From assembly GCA_016183425.1 (NCBI GenBank), contig JACPEP010000001.1:1-64000 (forward strand): 64,000 nt of DNA, written 5' to 3'. This stretch comes from Chloroflexota bacterium (lineage in GTDB: Bacteria; Chloroflexota; Dehalococcoidia; JACPEP01). How positions within the stretch are numbered: position 1 is the first letter of the stretch; every line of letters begins with the position of its first letter. Of this stretch, positions 16,778 to 25,698 are shown piece by piece. The position numbers and the translations under genes were made by a program. The notes under the pieces were generated by a model. The model had not been told where the DNA came from. It worked only from the letters and a program-made list of their open reading frames with translations, and did no database searches.

Positions 16778-17560
16778 TCAGTGCCTGGCAGGAGGCCGGC
16801 TCTCCCCTGATGCCGGAGCCGTAGCCGTCCCAGACAGTATCTGGAGGCCATAGGGGCACTGGTGTCTCAAAGAGCACCCGGAGCACAGGGGCACTTTGCG
16901 GCAGGTGTCCTTTCCATGGCGCACCAGAAGGGCGTGATACTCGTTGAACAGAGATACGTCGTGGGACAGGTTCTCCATAAACAGGGCCTGGTATGAGGTA
17001 TAGTCCTCCTTGGGGGGCGCTAAGCCCAGGCGCTGGAGAATGCGCCGGGTATAGGCATCGATGACGAAGATGGGTTTGTGGGCAGCGTAGAGGATGATGG
17101 AGTCTGCCGTCTCCTGGCCGATGCCGTGGATGGAAAGAAGCTCACGGCGCAGGGAATCCAGGGAGAGGCGGAAGAGGTCGTCCAGTTTGTCCCCATAGCC
17201 ATCTCCCAGGCGCTGCGCCAGGGCTTTCAGCTTGTGGGCCTTGGCGTTATAGTAGCCACAGGGGTAGATGAGCTGGGCAAGCTTTTCCAGGGGGAGTTGC
17301 TTTATGGCCGCGGGGCTGAGGGCCCCCGCCGCCGCCAGGTTGCCAATGCCCTTCTCCACGTTGCCCCAGGCCGCCGACTGGGTGAGGATGGCCCCCACCA
17401 TGACCTCAAAGGGCTCCTTGGCCGGCCACCAGTGCTGGGGGCCGTAGGAATCCCAAAGGACCTGATAGAGGTGAGATAAGGCTTTACCTCGGGTTTCCCC
17501 TGTCCCATCTTCGGGCAAAGGAACTGCCTGGAACGGGATAAACTCTTTTTCTGTCACCAC
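16778..17560 (-). CDS. MagIII-like HhH-GPD DNA glycosylase with 4Fe-4S cluster
   Basis: Base-excision repair glycosylase of the endonuclease III superfamily. The helix-hairpin-helix LLSIHGIGQETADSI is followed by the catalytic Asp segment IFVIDAYTRRIL. The Lys that makes EndoIII a bifunctional lyase is replaced by Gln (GIGQET), so it should be monofunctional, as in 3-methyladenine glycosylase III. The C-terminal CRKVPLCSGCSLRHQC supplies the four iron-sulfur cysteines. At 260 residues it is slightly longer than EndoIII, with extra Pro-rich tails. It faces the rhodanese gene tail to tail. Confidence 0.88.
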   Translation of the reverse strand: MVTEKEFIPFQAVPLPEDGTGETRGKALSHLYQVLWDSYGPQHWWPAKEPFEVMVGAILTQSAAWGNVEKGIGNLAAAGALSPAAIKQLPLEKLAQLIYPCGYYNAKAHKLKALAQRLGDGYGDKLDDLFRLSLDSLRRELLSIHGIGQETADSIILYAAHKPIFVIDAYTRRILQRLGLAPPKEDYTSYQALFMENLSHDVSLFNEYHALLVRHGKDTCRKVPLCSGCSLRHQCPYGLQILSGTATAPASGESRPPARH

Positions 17561-17576
17561 TATTTACGCATAAAAG

Positions 17577-18635
17577 CTACACGATCAGCATGGCATCCCC
17601 TAAGGAGTAAAAGCGGTAGCCCCTTTCTATAGCCTCCAGGTAGGCGCGCTGGAGGTAGTCTTCGCCGGCGAAGGCGGCGGTCAGGAGGAGGGGCGTGGAG
17701 CGGGGGAGGTGGAAGTTGGTGATAAGGCCGTCCACCACCTTAAAGGCATACCCGGGCTGGATGAAGAGGTCGGCCCAGCCATCGAAGGGGTGAAGGGGCT
17801 GATGCTCTTTACCCGCTTCCCAGCCGCTGCGTCGCCCCGCCTCTTCCAGCACCCGCACTGTGGTTGTACCCACCGCTACGATGCGCCTTTTCTCCAGTCT
17901 CGCCTGGGTAAGGTGGTGGGCTACCTCAGGGCTTAGAGAGCACCATTCTTGGTGCAGATGGTGACCATCCCTGGCCACGGGACGGAAGGTGTCCTGGCCC
18001 ACGTGCAAGGTAACGAAGAGAATCGGGATGCCCCTCTTCTCCAGGTCTTTCATCAAGGAGAGGGTGAAGTGGAGACCGGCGGTGGGGGCGGCCACGCTTC
18101 CCCTGGCCCGGGCGTAGACCGTCTGGTACTGCTCTGGGTCTGATAGGGGTTGGTGGATGTAGGGGGGCAACGGGATAGCGCCCCATTTCTCTGTCGGGTC
18201 TTTGTCAGGGAAGCGCAGAATCACGATGCCTTCCCCCCGCCCTTCCAACACCTCCACCCAGGTATCGTCTCCCGAACCCGGAGGCCCTCTGCCAGGAGGA
18301 GGCTCCAGGACGATTCGCATCCCGGCTCGCAGACGACGGGCGGGGCGGGCCAGGGCCTCCCAGCAAGCATCGTCCAGGGAGCGCAAAAGCAGCATTTCCA
18401 CCCGTCCCCCCGTATCCTCTTTTCGTCCCCAAAGGCGAGCCGGAATCACGCGGCTGTCGTTGGCCACCAGCACGTCTCCTGGGTGAAGGCAATCTCCTAG
18501 CTGGTGAAAGAGCCGATGTTCTAGGGAGCCATCACCTCGCCTCAGGGCCAGAAGGCGAGCCCGGTCTCTAGGCTGTTGCGGGGTCTGGGCGACAAGGTGA
18601 GTGGGAAGAGGGTAATCAAAGTAATGGCTAGCCAT
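17577..18635 (-). CDS. queA: S-adenosylmethionine:tRNA ribosyltransferase-isomerase
   Basis: Adds the epoxycyclopentanediol ring to 7-aminomethyl-7-deazaguanine in tRNA during queuosine synthesis. The 352 residues have the family length and landmarks: FDYPLPTHLVAQTP at the N-terminus, DVLVANDSRVIPARLWG, SVAAPTAGLHFT, VTLHVGQDTFRPV and the C-terminal ITNFHLPRSTPLLLTAAFAG. No other queuosine gene is near. It starts three bases downstream of the DUF2905 gene, so the two are probably cotranscribed. Confidence 0.97.
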   Translation of the reverse strand: MASHYFDYPLPTHLVAQTPQQPRDRARLLALRRGDGSLEHRLFHQLGDCLHPGDVLVANDSRVIPARLWGRKEDTGGRVEMLLLRSLDDACWEALARPARRLRAGMRIVLEPPPGRGPPGSGDDTWVEVLEGRGEGIVILRFPDKDPTEKWGAIPLPPYIHQPLSDPEQYQTVYARARGSVAAPTAGLHFTLSLMKDLEKRGIPILFVTLHVGQDTFRPVARDGHHLHQEWCSLSPEVAHHLTQARLEKRRIVAVGTTTVRVLEEAGRRSGWEAGKEHQPLHPFDGWADLFIQPGYAFKVVDGLITNFHLPRSTPLLLTAAFAGEDYLQRAYLEAIERGYRFYSLGDAMLIV

Positions 18636-18638
18636 GAG

Positions 18639-18881
18639 CTATCGGGGAAAGATACGGAGAAGGATGTTTACAATGATGGTCAGAAAGAGGCTGAGGAGGA
18701 GAAAGGTGGCTACGGGAAAGTACAGGGAGAAGCCGTCTCGCTGGACAAAAATGTCGCCGGGCAGTCTTCCCCCGTAAGGCAGTTTCCCCACCAGAATCAG
18801 CACCAAGCCCAAGAACAAAAGCCCACCCCCCATGAGGAGCAATAGTTTTCCTACGCCGGCGAGAGGCAATAGCGACTCCAT
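18639..18881 (-). CDS. DUF2905 family small membrane protein
   Basis: Eighty residues with two transmembrane helices flanking the conserved loop LPYGGRLPGDIFVQRDGFS, which together with the following YFPVATFLLLSL is the DUF2905 signature. The biochemical function of the family is unknown. Its position three bases upstream of queA is a recurring arrangement for this family as I remember it. Confidence 0.88.
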   Translation of the reverse strand: MESLLPLAGVGKLLLLMGGGLLFLGLVLILVGKLPYGGRLPGDIFVQRDGFSLYFPVATFLLLSLFLTIIVNILLRIFPR

Positions 18882-19059
18882 ATGACGACTCCCATCTCCC
18901 CGATATTATAAGCGCCGCCCTTCCCGGTGTCGAGGTGGTGTGTCAGACGCGCACTGAGAAGCAAAGGGGAGTCCAGCCCTGTCCTTCAGGGCAGGGGTAG
19001 AATGATATCACTATTGGGTGGGCTAGTGTCCTGTCTTCGAAATTTCTTGAACAATCCGC

Positions 19060-19134
19060 TCCTCCTTCGACACGCTCAGGATGAGCGGGGAAGAAGGGTT
19101 TCCCCGCTCGTGGTGAGCCTGTCGAACCACGAAC
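19060..19134. repeat. dispersed repeat with strong hairpin
   Basis: Contains CCTTCGACACGCTCAGG and, inverted, GTGAGCCTGTCGAACCAC, around a near-perfect hairpin GAGCGGGGAA/TTTCCCCGCTC (about 19083-19109). This is a non-coding dispersed palindromic element type. The rest of the 410-base gap 18882-19292 holds only this repeat, a short CCCTG/CAGGG hairpin near 18975 and the promoter below. Confidence 0.6.
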
Positions 19135-19243
19135 CTATGGGTCGAGGACCCTGATTTATGGGATGTCGGTTTATTTAATCAATGACCATGAGGGGGTTTG
19201 GGGGTGATCCCAAGGTGATATTAAACATCTCATCAGGGGAAGG

Positions 19244-19272
19244 TTGTTATGCCCAGCGCGCGATGCTATAAT
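19244..19272 (+). promoter_or_regulatory. promoter of the ABC exporter operon
   Basis: TTGTTA (19244-19249), a 17-base spacer and a perfect TATAAT (19267-19272), with the first gene starting 20 bases later. The short leader leaves little room for a strong ribosome-binding site, and none is obvious. Confidence 0.5.
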
Positions 19273-19292
19273 GGCTTCAGGATACACATTCT

Positions 19293-21101
19293 ATGTCGGT
19301 ACTTATCCGCCTATTTGGCTTCACTGCTAAATATTGGAAGGCGGTGGTGTTGGCCTATGTCTGCCTTCTGGGGGCCACTGCCTTCGCCAGCATCGCTCCC
19401 TGGCTCATAAAAGAGGCCATTGACCGGGGCATTGCCATAGACCTGCAAACGGGCATCGCCCGGGGCAATATGTCCCTTTTGATACAGGTGGGCGCTTTGG
19501 TGCTGGTGGCAGCGGCGGCCCGGGGCGCTTTCTCCTACGGGCAAAGCTACCTGGCGGAGCTCATCTCTCAACGGGTGGCCTACGACATCCGTAACGCCCT
19601 CTATGACCGCTTGCAGCGCCTCAGCTTTGCCTTCCACGACCGTTCCCAGACCGGCCAGCTCATGTCCCGAGCCACCGCCGACGTTGAGGCGGTACGAACG
19701 TTCATCAGCATGGGCTCCATGCGCAGCATCTACGGCATCGTTCTTATCCTGGTCAACTCCGGCATCCTCTTCTCCCTTCACTGGCGACTGGCCATGGCCG
19801 TTCTCCTCAGCCTTCCCCTCCTGGGGGGACTGGCGGTGGTAATGAACATTCAGCTACGTCCCATGTGGTTGGGAATCCAGGAAGGTATCGCTCAACTGGG
19901 AGTTCTCCTTCAAGAGAACATCTCCGGGGTTCGGGTAGTCAAGGCCTTTCACCGGGAAGGCTACGAGAGTACCCGCTGGAGCCAAAAGGCCAAAGAACAA
20001 TACGACCGAAACTTCGCTACCAGCCGTCTCCAGGCTTTCAACACTCCTCTGATGTCACTCATTCTTCTGGCCGCCATGGCCTTCATACTGTGGTATGGAG
20101 GCAACGAGGTCATCGAGGGAAGGTTTACTCTGGGGGGCCTGGTCGCCTTCAACAGCTACCTCATGATGCTTATATGGCCGGTGAGGACGCTGGGCATGAT
20201 GGCTAACCTCATCCCCCGCTCCATCTCCGCCGGGCAGCGCATCTTTGAAATCCTGGATGCCCAATCGGCGGTGAAAGAGGAACTCCACCCCCGGGAGCTA
20301 TCTGAGGTCGAGGGCCAGGTGCGATTCGAGAGCGTCTCTTTCAGCTACGACTCGGTGAGCCCAGTGCTGTACAACGTTTCCTTTGAAGCAGCGCCAGGGA
20401 CAGTGGTGGCTCTCCTTGGCCCCACCGGGTGCGGCAAGACCACCGTGGTCAACCTCATTCCCCGCTTCTACGATGTCACATCAGGGATAATCACCATCGA
20501 TGGCACGGACATTCGGAAGATCAGCTTTGCTTCTTTGCGGCGCAACGTGGGGATAGTACAGCAGGACGTTTTCCTCTTCACTGCCTCCATCAAGGACAAC
20601 ATTGCCTACGGCGCGGTCAACGCCTCCCTGTCAGAGATAGTCACCGCCGCCAAGGCGGCGCGCATTCACGACTTCATTATGAGCCTGCCCCAGGGCTACG
20701 ATACCTGGGTAGGTGAGCGAGGCGTCACCCTCTCCGGCGGACAGAAACAACGGGTGGCCATCGCTCGCACCCTCCTCACCAACCCGCGCATCCTCATCCT
20801 GGACGATTCCACCTCCAGCGTCGACCTAGAAACGGAATACCTCATCCGCCAGAGTCTGGAGGAGCTAATGCAGGGCCGTACCACCTTTATCGTCGCCCAG
20901 CGCTTGTCCAGCATCAGGAATGCCGACCTCATCCTGGTATTCAAAGACGGTCAGGTGGTGGAGCGGGGCACTCACCAGGAGCTTCTGGAGAGGGGCCAGC
21001 TCTATCGCCGTATCTATGACCTCCAGTTCCGAGAGCAGGAAGAAACGCCCTTCCCGAGCGAGGATGAAGAATCATGGCCAATAGCAGAAATCAAAAGATA
21101 A
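19293..21101 (+). CDS. ABC exporter half-transporter with degenerate catalytic residue (MsbA/BmrC-like)
   Basis: A 602-residue half-transporter: six membrane helices (about 1-320) and an ATPase domain with Walker A GPTGCGKTTVV, Q loop, signature LSGGQKQRVAIART and Walker B ILILDDSTSSVD. The catalytic Glu that normally follows the Walker B Asp is Asp (DDS), the hallmark of the degenerate site in heterodimeric exporters. The partner is the gene at 21759, which has a normal Glu. The substrate (lipid, drug or peptide) cannot be told from sequence. Confidence 0.93.
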   Translation: MSVLIRLFGFTAKYWKAVVLAYVCLLGATAFASIAPWLIKEAIDRGIAIDLQTGIARGNMSLLIQVGALVLVAAAARGAFSYGQSYLAELISQRVAYDIRNALYDRLQRLSFAFHDRSQTGQLMSRATADVEAVRTFISMGSMRSIYGIVLILVNSGILFSLHWRLAMAVLLSLPLLGGLAVVMNIQLRPMWLGIQEGIAQLGVLLQENISGVRVVKAFHREGYESTRWSQKAKEQYDRNFATSRLQAFNTPLMSLILLAAMAFILWYGGNEVIEGRFTLGGLVAFNSYLMMLIWPVRTLGMMANLIPRSISAGQRIFEILDAQSAVKEELHPRELSEVEGQVRFESVSFSYDSVSPVLYNVSFEAAPGTVVALLGPTGCGKTTVVNLIPRFYDVTSGIITIDGTDIRKISFASLRRNVGIVQQDVFLFTASIKDNIAYGAVNASLSEIVTAAKAARIHDFIMSLPQGYDTWVGERGVTLSGGQKQRVAIARTLLTNPRILILDDSTSSVDLETEYLIRQSLEELMQGRTTFIVAQRLSSIRNADLILVFKDGQVVERGTHQELLERGQLYRRIYDLQFREQEETPFPSEDEESWPIAEIKR

Positions 21102-21114
21102 AGGAGGCGGTATC

Positions 21115-21498
21115 ATGAAGTGGTTCCTACTATCAGCGGTTCTTGTGGGCCTTAGCGTGGCGTGCGCTGGTTATGGCACTGCCCCCGCTCCCACCCAGGC
21201 GCCCGGGGCTAAAACAACCCCCGGAGGGATAAGGGAGATCGCCGTCACCGAGAAGCTGGCCACCTTCTCCCCGGCCACCATTACCGTGGCCAAAGGGGAG
21301 AAGGTACGTCTGAAGCTGACCAGCGCCGACTTGGGCCATACCTTCACCGTGGATGAATTGGGGATTGACATCAACGTGCCCGCGGGACAAACGGTGACTC
21401 AGGAAATAACGGCCCAAAAGGAAGGCACCTTTACCCTCTACTGTCGCCCCCATCGCTCCCAGGGTATGACAGGCAGCTTCGTGGTAAAGGGTAGCTAG
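21115..21498 (+). CDS. cupredoxin-domain lipoprotein
   Basis: A 127-residue exported lipoprotein: signal peptide with lipobox ending at Cys17 (LSVAC), a Pro/Thr-rich linker and a plastocyanin-like beta domain. The type 1 copper ligands are all visible: His75 (DLGHTF), Cys110 (TLYC), His113 and Met118. Such domains carry electrons or bind copper outside the membrane. AAAGGAGG lies just before ATG 21115, 13 bases after the ABC gene, so it is in the exporter operon, which is unusual. Confidence 0.9.
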   Translation: MKWFLLSAVLVGLSVACAGYGTAPAPTQAPGAKTTPGGIREIAVTEKLATFSPATITVAKGEKVRLKLTSADLGHTFTVDELGIDINVPAGQTVTQEITAQKEGTFTLYCRPHRSQGMTGSFVVKGS

Positions 21499-21540
21499 AG
21501 GAAGAGACGCCTACCCCCCCCTAGCTCTGGAAGGACGGAT

Positions 21541-21759
21541 ATGCCCCGTACTCCTTTCGCCAAGTACCATCGGGCCGACGAACCGGCCATGCGTCAGATG
21601 CTTGTCCAGGCCAGACAGGCTGCCTTGAGTAAGGCTCTGGCTCGGGTGGACATCCTCTTGACTGCGGCCAAGGGTGAAGAGGCGGCTCTACTTACGGAGA
21701 AAAGGCGAGAGGTAGAAAGGCTTCTCTCTAAAGCGAAACAGGCGATGAGGAAGACGTAA
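21541..21759 (+). CDS. small helical protein of unknown function
   Basis: Seventy-two residues, rich in Ala, Arg, Lys, Leu and Glu, predicted by eye to form two long helices (MRQMLVQARQAALSKALARV and the EKRREVERLLSKAKQ segment). No signal or membrane segment. Its stop TAA overlaps the start of the next exporter subunit (TAATG), so it is translationally coupled to it and may be an accessory protein. No family recognised. Confidence 0.6.
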   Translation: MPRTPFAKYHRADEPAMRQMLVQARQAALSKALARVDILLTAAKGEEAALLTEKRREVERLLSKAKQAMRKT

Positions 21760-23633
21760 TGTATCACGGAGGAGGCGGAGGTTGGCACGGTCCCGGCCAC
21801 TGGGGAGGTGGTCAGCATGCTGACCTGGACGAAAGCCTGGGCCGGATCTACGACCATCGAGTGGTGACCCGGTTGGCCAAGTACCTCCTTCCCCATAAGT
21901 GGTGGGTGGCCCTGGCCGTGGTATGCATGCTGGCTTACACCGTGGCCCAATCGGTGGTGCCCCTGCTGATAGGCATGGCCATTGACCGCTTTATAAGAGG
22001 CGGTGATCGGGAGGGGCTTACGGCCATCGTCCTCCTGTTTTTCTTCAACGCCTTGGCCTTGTGGGGAGCACAGGCGGGCCAAACGGTAACTCTATCCTGG
22101 GTAGGCTACGGCGTCCTTTTCAGACTGCGGCAGCAACTCTTCGACCACCTCCAGCGCTTGACCCTACGTTTCTTCGACCACAACGAGGTGGGCATCATCA
22201 TGTCCCGGGTGCAGAACGACGTCCTGTCTCTCCAGGAACTTCTCACCTCAGGCTTTATCTCCATCTTCGGCGATCTTCTAATGCTGGTGTTAGTAATCGG
22301 CATCATGGTTTCTATGAACCCCCGCCTCGCCCTGATAACCTTGTCCGTTGTTCCCTTTCTAGGGCTAATAATGGTGATATGGCAATCCCACGCCAAGACG
22401 GCTTTTATGAGGGTGAGGCAGGCGGTGGCACTGGTATACGCCGGCCTTCAGGAGAACATCTCTGGGGTTCGGGTTATTCAGAGCTTGGTACGAGAGGATG
22501 TGAACGTCAGGCTATTCGATGGGGTCAACGCTTCCCATTTGGAGGCAAACCTCCACGCTGGCCGCCTAGCGGCCACCATGATGCCGGTCATTGAGCTACT
22601 TATGGCCCTGGCGACGGCCTTGATCATTGTCTTTGGCGGTGCTCAGGTGCTGGGTCAGCAGCTCCTGGTGGGGGAACTGGTGGCCTTCACCCTTTATGTC
22701 ACCCGTTTCTTCGAGCCTATCCGTACTCTGACCATGCAGTACACCGAGCTACAGCGGGCCATGGCCGGCGGTAGCCGCATCTTCGAGCTTCTGGATATGG
22801 AGCCCGATTTTGCGGACGCCCCCCAAGCCCAGGCTTTGCCACCCATCCAGGGAGAAGTTTGCTTCCACAACGTGAGCTTCGAGTATGAGAAAGAAGTAAG
22901 GGTTCTCCACAACATTGATCTTCTCCTCGCCCCGGGGGAGACGGTAGCCCTGGTGGGGAGAACGGGAGCCGGGAAGAGCACCCTGGTCAGCCTTCTGGCC
23001 CGCTTTTATGACGTCGCCGAGGGAAGCATAACCGTGGATGGCTACGACATTCGCCAGGTGACCCAGGGCTCCCTGAGACAGCAGATGGGAATAGTACCTC
23101 AGGATCCCTTCCTCTTCTCGGGCACCGTGGAGGACAACATCAGGTATGGACGCCTTGAGGCGACCTCTGAAGAGGTGGTTGCGGCGGCCAAAGCCGTAGA
23201 AGCCCATGACTTCATCCAGCGCCTGGAGCTAGGGTATCAGACCCCGGTGCAAGAACGAGGCCTCAACCTCAGCACCGGTCAACGCCAACTCATCGCCTTC
23301 GCTCGCGCCATCATTGCCGATCCCCATATTATCATCCTAGACGAGGCGACGGCCAACGTGGACACCCAGACGGAGGCCGTCATCCAGCGGGCACTGCGCC
23401 AGCTTCTCCGCGGTCGCACCGCTCTGGTCATTGCGCACCGGCTGTCTACGGTAAGGGAAGCCGACCGCATTGTCGTTCTGGAGCAGGGAAGAATAGTAGA
23501 GGAGGGAAACCATACCGGCCTTCTGGCCCGTGGGGGCCTCTACGCCCAGCTTTACAACATGCAACTAGAGCGGGGCTCTCCCACCCCCCAGGCCACCAGC
23601 CAGGCATCTGGAAGACGGGCTTACCAAGAATAG
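21759..23633 (+). CDS. ABC exporter half-transporter with canonical ATP site (BmrD-like)
   Basis: A 624-residue half-transporter. It opens with a Gly/His-rich stretch (GGGGGWHGPGHWGGG), then six membrane helices, then an ATPase domain with Walker A GRTGAGKSTLVS, signature LSTGQRQLIAFARAII and Walker B IIILDEATANVD. The catalytic Glu is present here, while the signature deviates (LSTGQ), which fits the composite-site asymmetry of heterodimers with the 19293 product. The His-rich N-terminus could bind metal, of interest next to a copper protein. Confidence 0.92.
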   Translation: MYHGGGGGWHGPGHWGGGQHADLDESLGRIYDHRVVTRLAKYLLPHKWWVALAVVCMLAYTVAQSVVPLLIGMAIDRFIRGGDREGLTAIVLLFFFNALALWGAQAGQTVTLSWVGYGVLFRLRQQLFDHLQRLTLRFFDHNEVGIIMSRVQNDVLSLQELLTSGFISIFGDLLMLVLVIGIMVSMNPRLALITLSVVPFLGLIMVIWQSHAKTAFMRVRQAVALVYAGLQENISGVRVIQSLVREDVNVRLFDGVNASHLEANLHAGRLAATMMPVIELLMALATALIIVFGGAQVLGQQLLVGELVAFTLYVTRFFEPIRTLTMQYTELQRAMAGGSRIFELLDMEPDFADAPQAQALPPIQGEVCFHNVSFEYEKEVRVLHNIDLLLAPGETVALVGRTGAGKSTLVSLLARFYDVAEGSITVDGYDIRQVTQGSLRQQMGIVPQDPFLFSGTVEDNIRYGRLEATSEEVVAAAKAVEAHDFIQRLELGYQTPVQERGLNLSTGQRQLIAFARAIIADPHIIILDEATANVDTQTEAVIQRALRQLLRGRTALVIAHRLSTVREADRIVVLEQGRIVEEGNHTGLLARGGLYAQLYNMQLERGSPTPQATSQASGRRAYQE

Positions 23634-23669
23634 ACCAGAAGGGAAAGGGCGGCGGCAAAAGGTCCCTTT

Positions 23670-23745
23670 TGGTGCCCCCAGGGGAATTCGAATCCCCGTT
23701 TCCACCTTGAAAGGGTGATGTCCTGGGCCTCTAGACGATGGGGGC
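23670..23745 (-). tRNA. tRNA-Glu (TTC) with encoded CCA
   Basis: Read on the minus strand from 23745: GCCCCCA pairs with TGGGGGC at the 3' end, the anticodon loop is CTTTCAA with anticodon TTC, the T-arm contains GATTCGAAT, the discriminator is A and CCA (23672-23670) is encoded. Confidence 0.97.
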
Positions 23746-23904
23746 GAGGCTGAAGGTAGTGTATCACGGTGGCTGTCGCCAGGCAAGAGAACCTTTGACC
23801 TCTCCATTGGTCCCTGGCTTATTAGAGCTAAGGCCATCCTCTACCCCTTGCCCCAGGCTTCGCCATAGACTAAACTAACACAGATAGCGGGGAAAGGGGT
23901 CAGC

Positions 23905-24666
23905 ATGAACATTATCGTTTGTGTCAAGGAGGCGGTGGACCTGGAGCAGGTGCGGGTCAACGAGTCCACCCGAGAGCCCACCCTGGAAGGTCTACCCTTG
24001 GAAATAGAGGACCTGAGCAAGAACGCCGCCGAGGAGGCCGTGCGCCAGAAGGAGCAACATGGCGGCACGGTGGTTGCCCTGGCCGCCGGCTTGCCCACCC
24101 TCAAGAAAACCATACGAGAGGTGCTGGCCATGGGTGTAGATGAGGCAAGGCTTGTCCTTCATCCCTCCCTGGCTACCACCGACCCGCCTTCTATAGCCCG
24201 CATCCTGGCCCGTGCTATCTTACAGACGGAAGATTACGGCCTCGTGCTCCTGGGGGAAGGCTCGGCAGATAACTTCTCCGGCCTCGTCGGCCCCATCATC
24301 TCGGAGACGCTGGGGCTGCCTGGGGTCACCGGCGTCAGAGAGCTGAAGATCCAAAACGGCGTGGCCCGATGTACCCGGGACCTGGAGGATTGCTATGAGG
24401 TGGTGGAGGTGCTCCTGCCCGCTGTAATTACGGTCACTAGCGAGATAAACGAACCCCGCCTCCCCTCCCTCACCGACGTCCTTAAGTCCTCCCGCAAGCC
24501 AGTGACGGAGCTTCAGGACCTGGGCCTGAAAGAAGAGAATCGCACAAGGCGGGTCAAGAACATCGCTCCCCCCTCCAGTCGAAAAGGCGTCCTCTTCCAG
24601 GGAGAGGCCGGGGAAGCAGTGAAGAGTCTGTTGGAGGCCCTGCGTCGCGACGGGGTGCTGACCTAG
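23905..24666 (+). CDS. etfB: electron transfer flavoprotein, beta subunit
   Basis: Beta subunit of the ETF heterodimer, which accepts electrons from acyl-CoA and related dehydrogenases. The 253 residues begin MNIIVCVKEAVD, with LSKNAAEEAVRQKE, the AMP/nucleotide loop LGEGSADNFSGLVGP and LPAVITVTSEINEPRLPSL, all family landmarks. EtfA follows after ten bases. The likely electron acceptor partners, FixC and FixX, are encoded 22 kb downstream with an acyl-CoA dehydrogenase. Confidence 0.95.
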   Translation: MNIIVCVKEAVDLEQVRVNESTREPTLEGLPLEIEDLSKNAAEEAVRQKEQHGGTVVALAAGLPTLKKTIREVLAMGVDEARLVLHPSLATTDPPSIARILARAILQTEDYGLVLLGEGSADNFSGLVGPIISETLGLPGVTGVRELKIQNGVARCTRDLEDCYEVVEVLLPAVITVTSEINEPRLPSLTDVLKSSRKPVTELQDLGLKEENRTRRVKNIAPPSSRKGVLFQGEAGEAVKSLLEALRRDGVLT

Positions 24667-24676
24667 AAGAGGCAAC

Positions 24677-25615
24677 ATGGCCAAGATTCTCGTTTTCTCG
24701 GAAAAGAAGGAAATGGGTCTACTGTCTAAAGGCTGGGAGCTCTCCGCCGGAGGCGGAGGGGGGCAAGGTGTGGCGGCGGTGGCATCCTCGGCCGAGGGGA
24801 TGGCGGAATACTTCTCCTACGGTGCCAACCCAGTCTACCAGGCCGATGGCGACCATACCGCCGCGGAGGAGACGTGGGCTGATCTGCTCAGAGGAATAGT
24901 GGAACGAGGAGGGTTTCAGCTTGTCCTCCTCACCTCCACCAAGCGAGGCAAGGAGATCGCCGCCCGACTGGCCTATGCCCTGGGGGCCGGCTGTGTCACC
25001 GATGTTACCAGCCTGAGATGGGAGGGGGAGCGCCTCCTGGCCGATAGGTACACCCTGGGGGGCAACTGTGTCGCCACCGAAGAGATACTTACTCCAGTTA
25101 AAGTGTGTGCCGTGATGCCTTACGCCTTCCCCGTGGGGCAGCCCGATCCCGCGCGTCGCGGCGATACGGTAGTGGTAACCCTCCCGGGGGAAAGCCAGAA
25201 ACGGGTGATAGAAAGAAGGGCCAAGGCCCACGAAACGGTGCGGCTAGAGGAGGCCGAGCGCATCGTAGGGGTGGGGAAGGGCCTTCTCCATAAGGAGGAC
25301 CTGGAGATGGTGATGGAGCTGGCCGGGGTTCTGGGGGCGGAGGTGGGCTGTTCCAAGCCTCTGGCCCTGGAGCTGCACTGGTTCTCGGAAGACCGCATCA
25401 TCGGCCTCACCGGGAGCAAGGCCAGTCCCAAGCTATACCTGGCCCTGGGAGTTTCGGGACAGATCCAACACATGGTGGGGGTGGGGCGGGCCAAGACCAT
25501 CGTGGCCATCAACAAGAGTGCCGACGCTCCCATCTTCAAGGGGAGCGACTACGGCATCGTGGGCGACCTGTACCAGGTGGTGCCCAAGCTGGTGGAGGAG
25601 CTGAAGAAAGCCTGA
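24677..25615 (+). CDS. etfA: electron transfer flavoprotein, alpha subunit
   Basis: The 312 residues pair an N-terminal nucleotide-fold domain (TSTKRGKEIAARLAYALGAG) with the C-terminal FAD domain, where LGVSGQIQHMVGV, IVAINKSADAPIF and DYGIVGDLYQVVP form the flavin signature. It is slightly shorter than some bacterial EtfA proteins but complete. Immediately downstream is a broken piece of fixX, suggesting that fixX once adjoined etfBA or that a cassette end recombined here. Confidence 0.95.
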   Translation: MAKILVFSEKKEMGLLSKGWELSAGGGGGQGVAAVASSAEGMAEYFSYGANPVYQADGDHTAAEETWADLLRGIVERGGFQLVLLTSTKRGKEIAARLAYALGAGCVTDVTSLRWEGERLLADRYTLGGNCVATEEILTPVKVCAVMPYAFPVGQPDPARRGDTVVVTLPGESQKRVIERRAKAHETVRLEEAERIVGVGKGLLHKEDLEMVMELAGVLGAEVGCSKPLALELHWFSEDRIIGLTGSKASPKLYLALGVSGQIQHMVGVGRAKTIVAINKSADAPIFKGSDYGIVGDLYQVVPKLVEELKKA

Positions 25616-25632
25616 CCGTACCTCTGAGGACG

Positions 25633-25680
25633 GCGCAGATCTTTACGCACCACTTGGGGCCGCAGGTGCGGCATGTCGCC
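25633..25680 (-). pseudogene. internal fragment of fixX
   Basis: About 48 bp closely match the intact fixX at 45825-45871 (shared stretch TTGGGGCCGCAGGTGCGGCA, encoding the reverse-strand cluster loop around CGPKWC). No open frame of useful length remains, and nothing else of fixX is next to it. Confidence 0.7.
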
Positions 25681-25698
25681 TCTCGCGGAGGGAGACTC

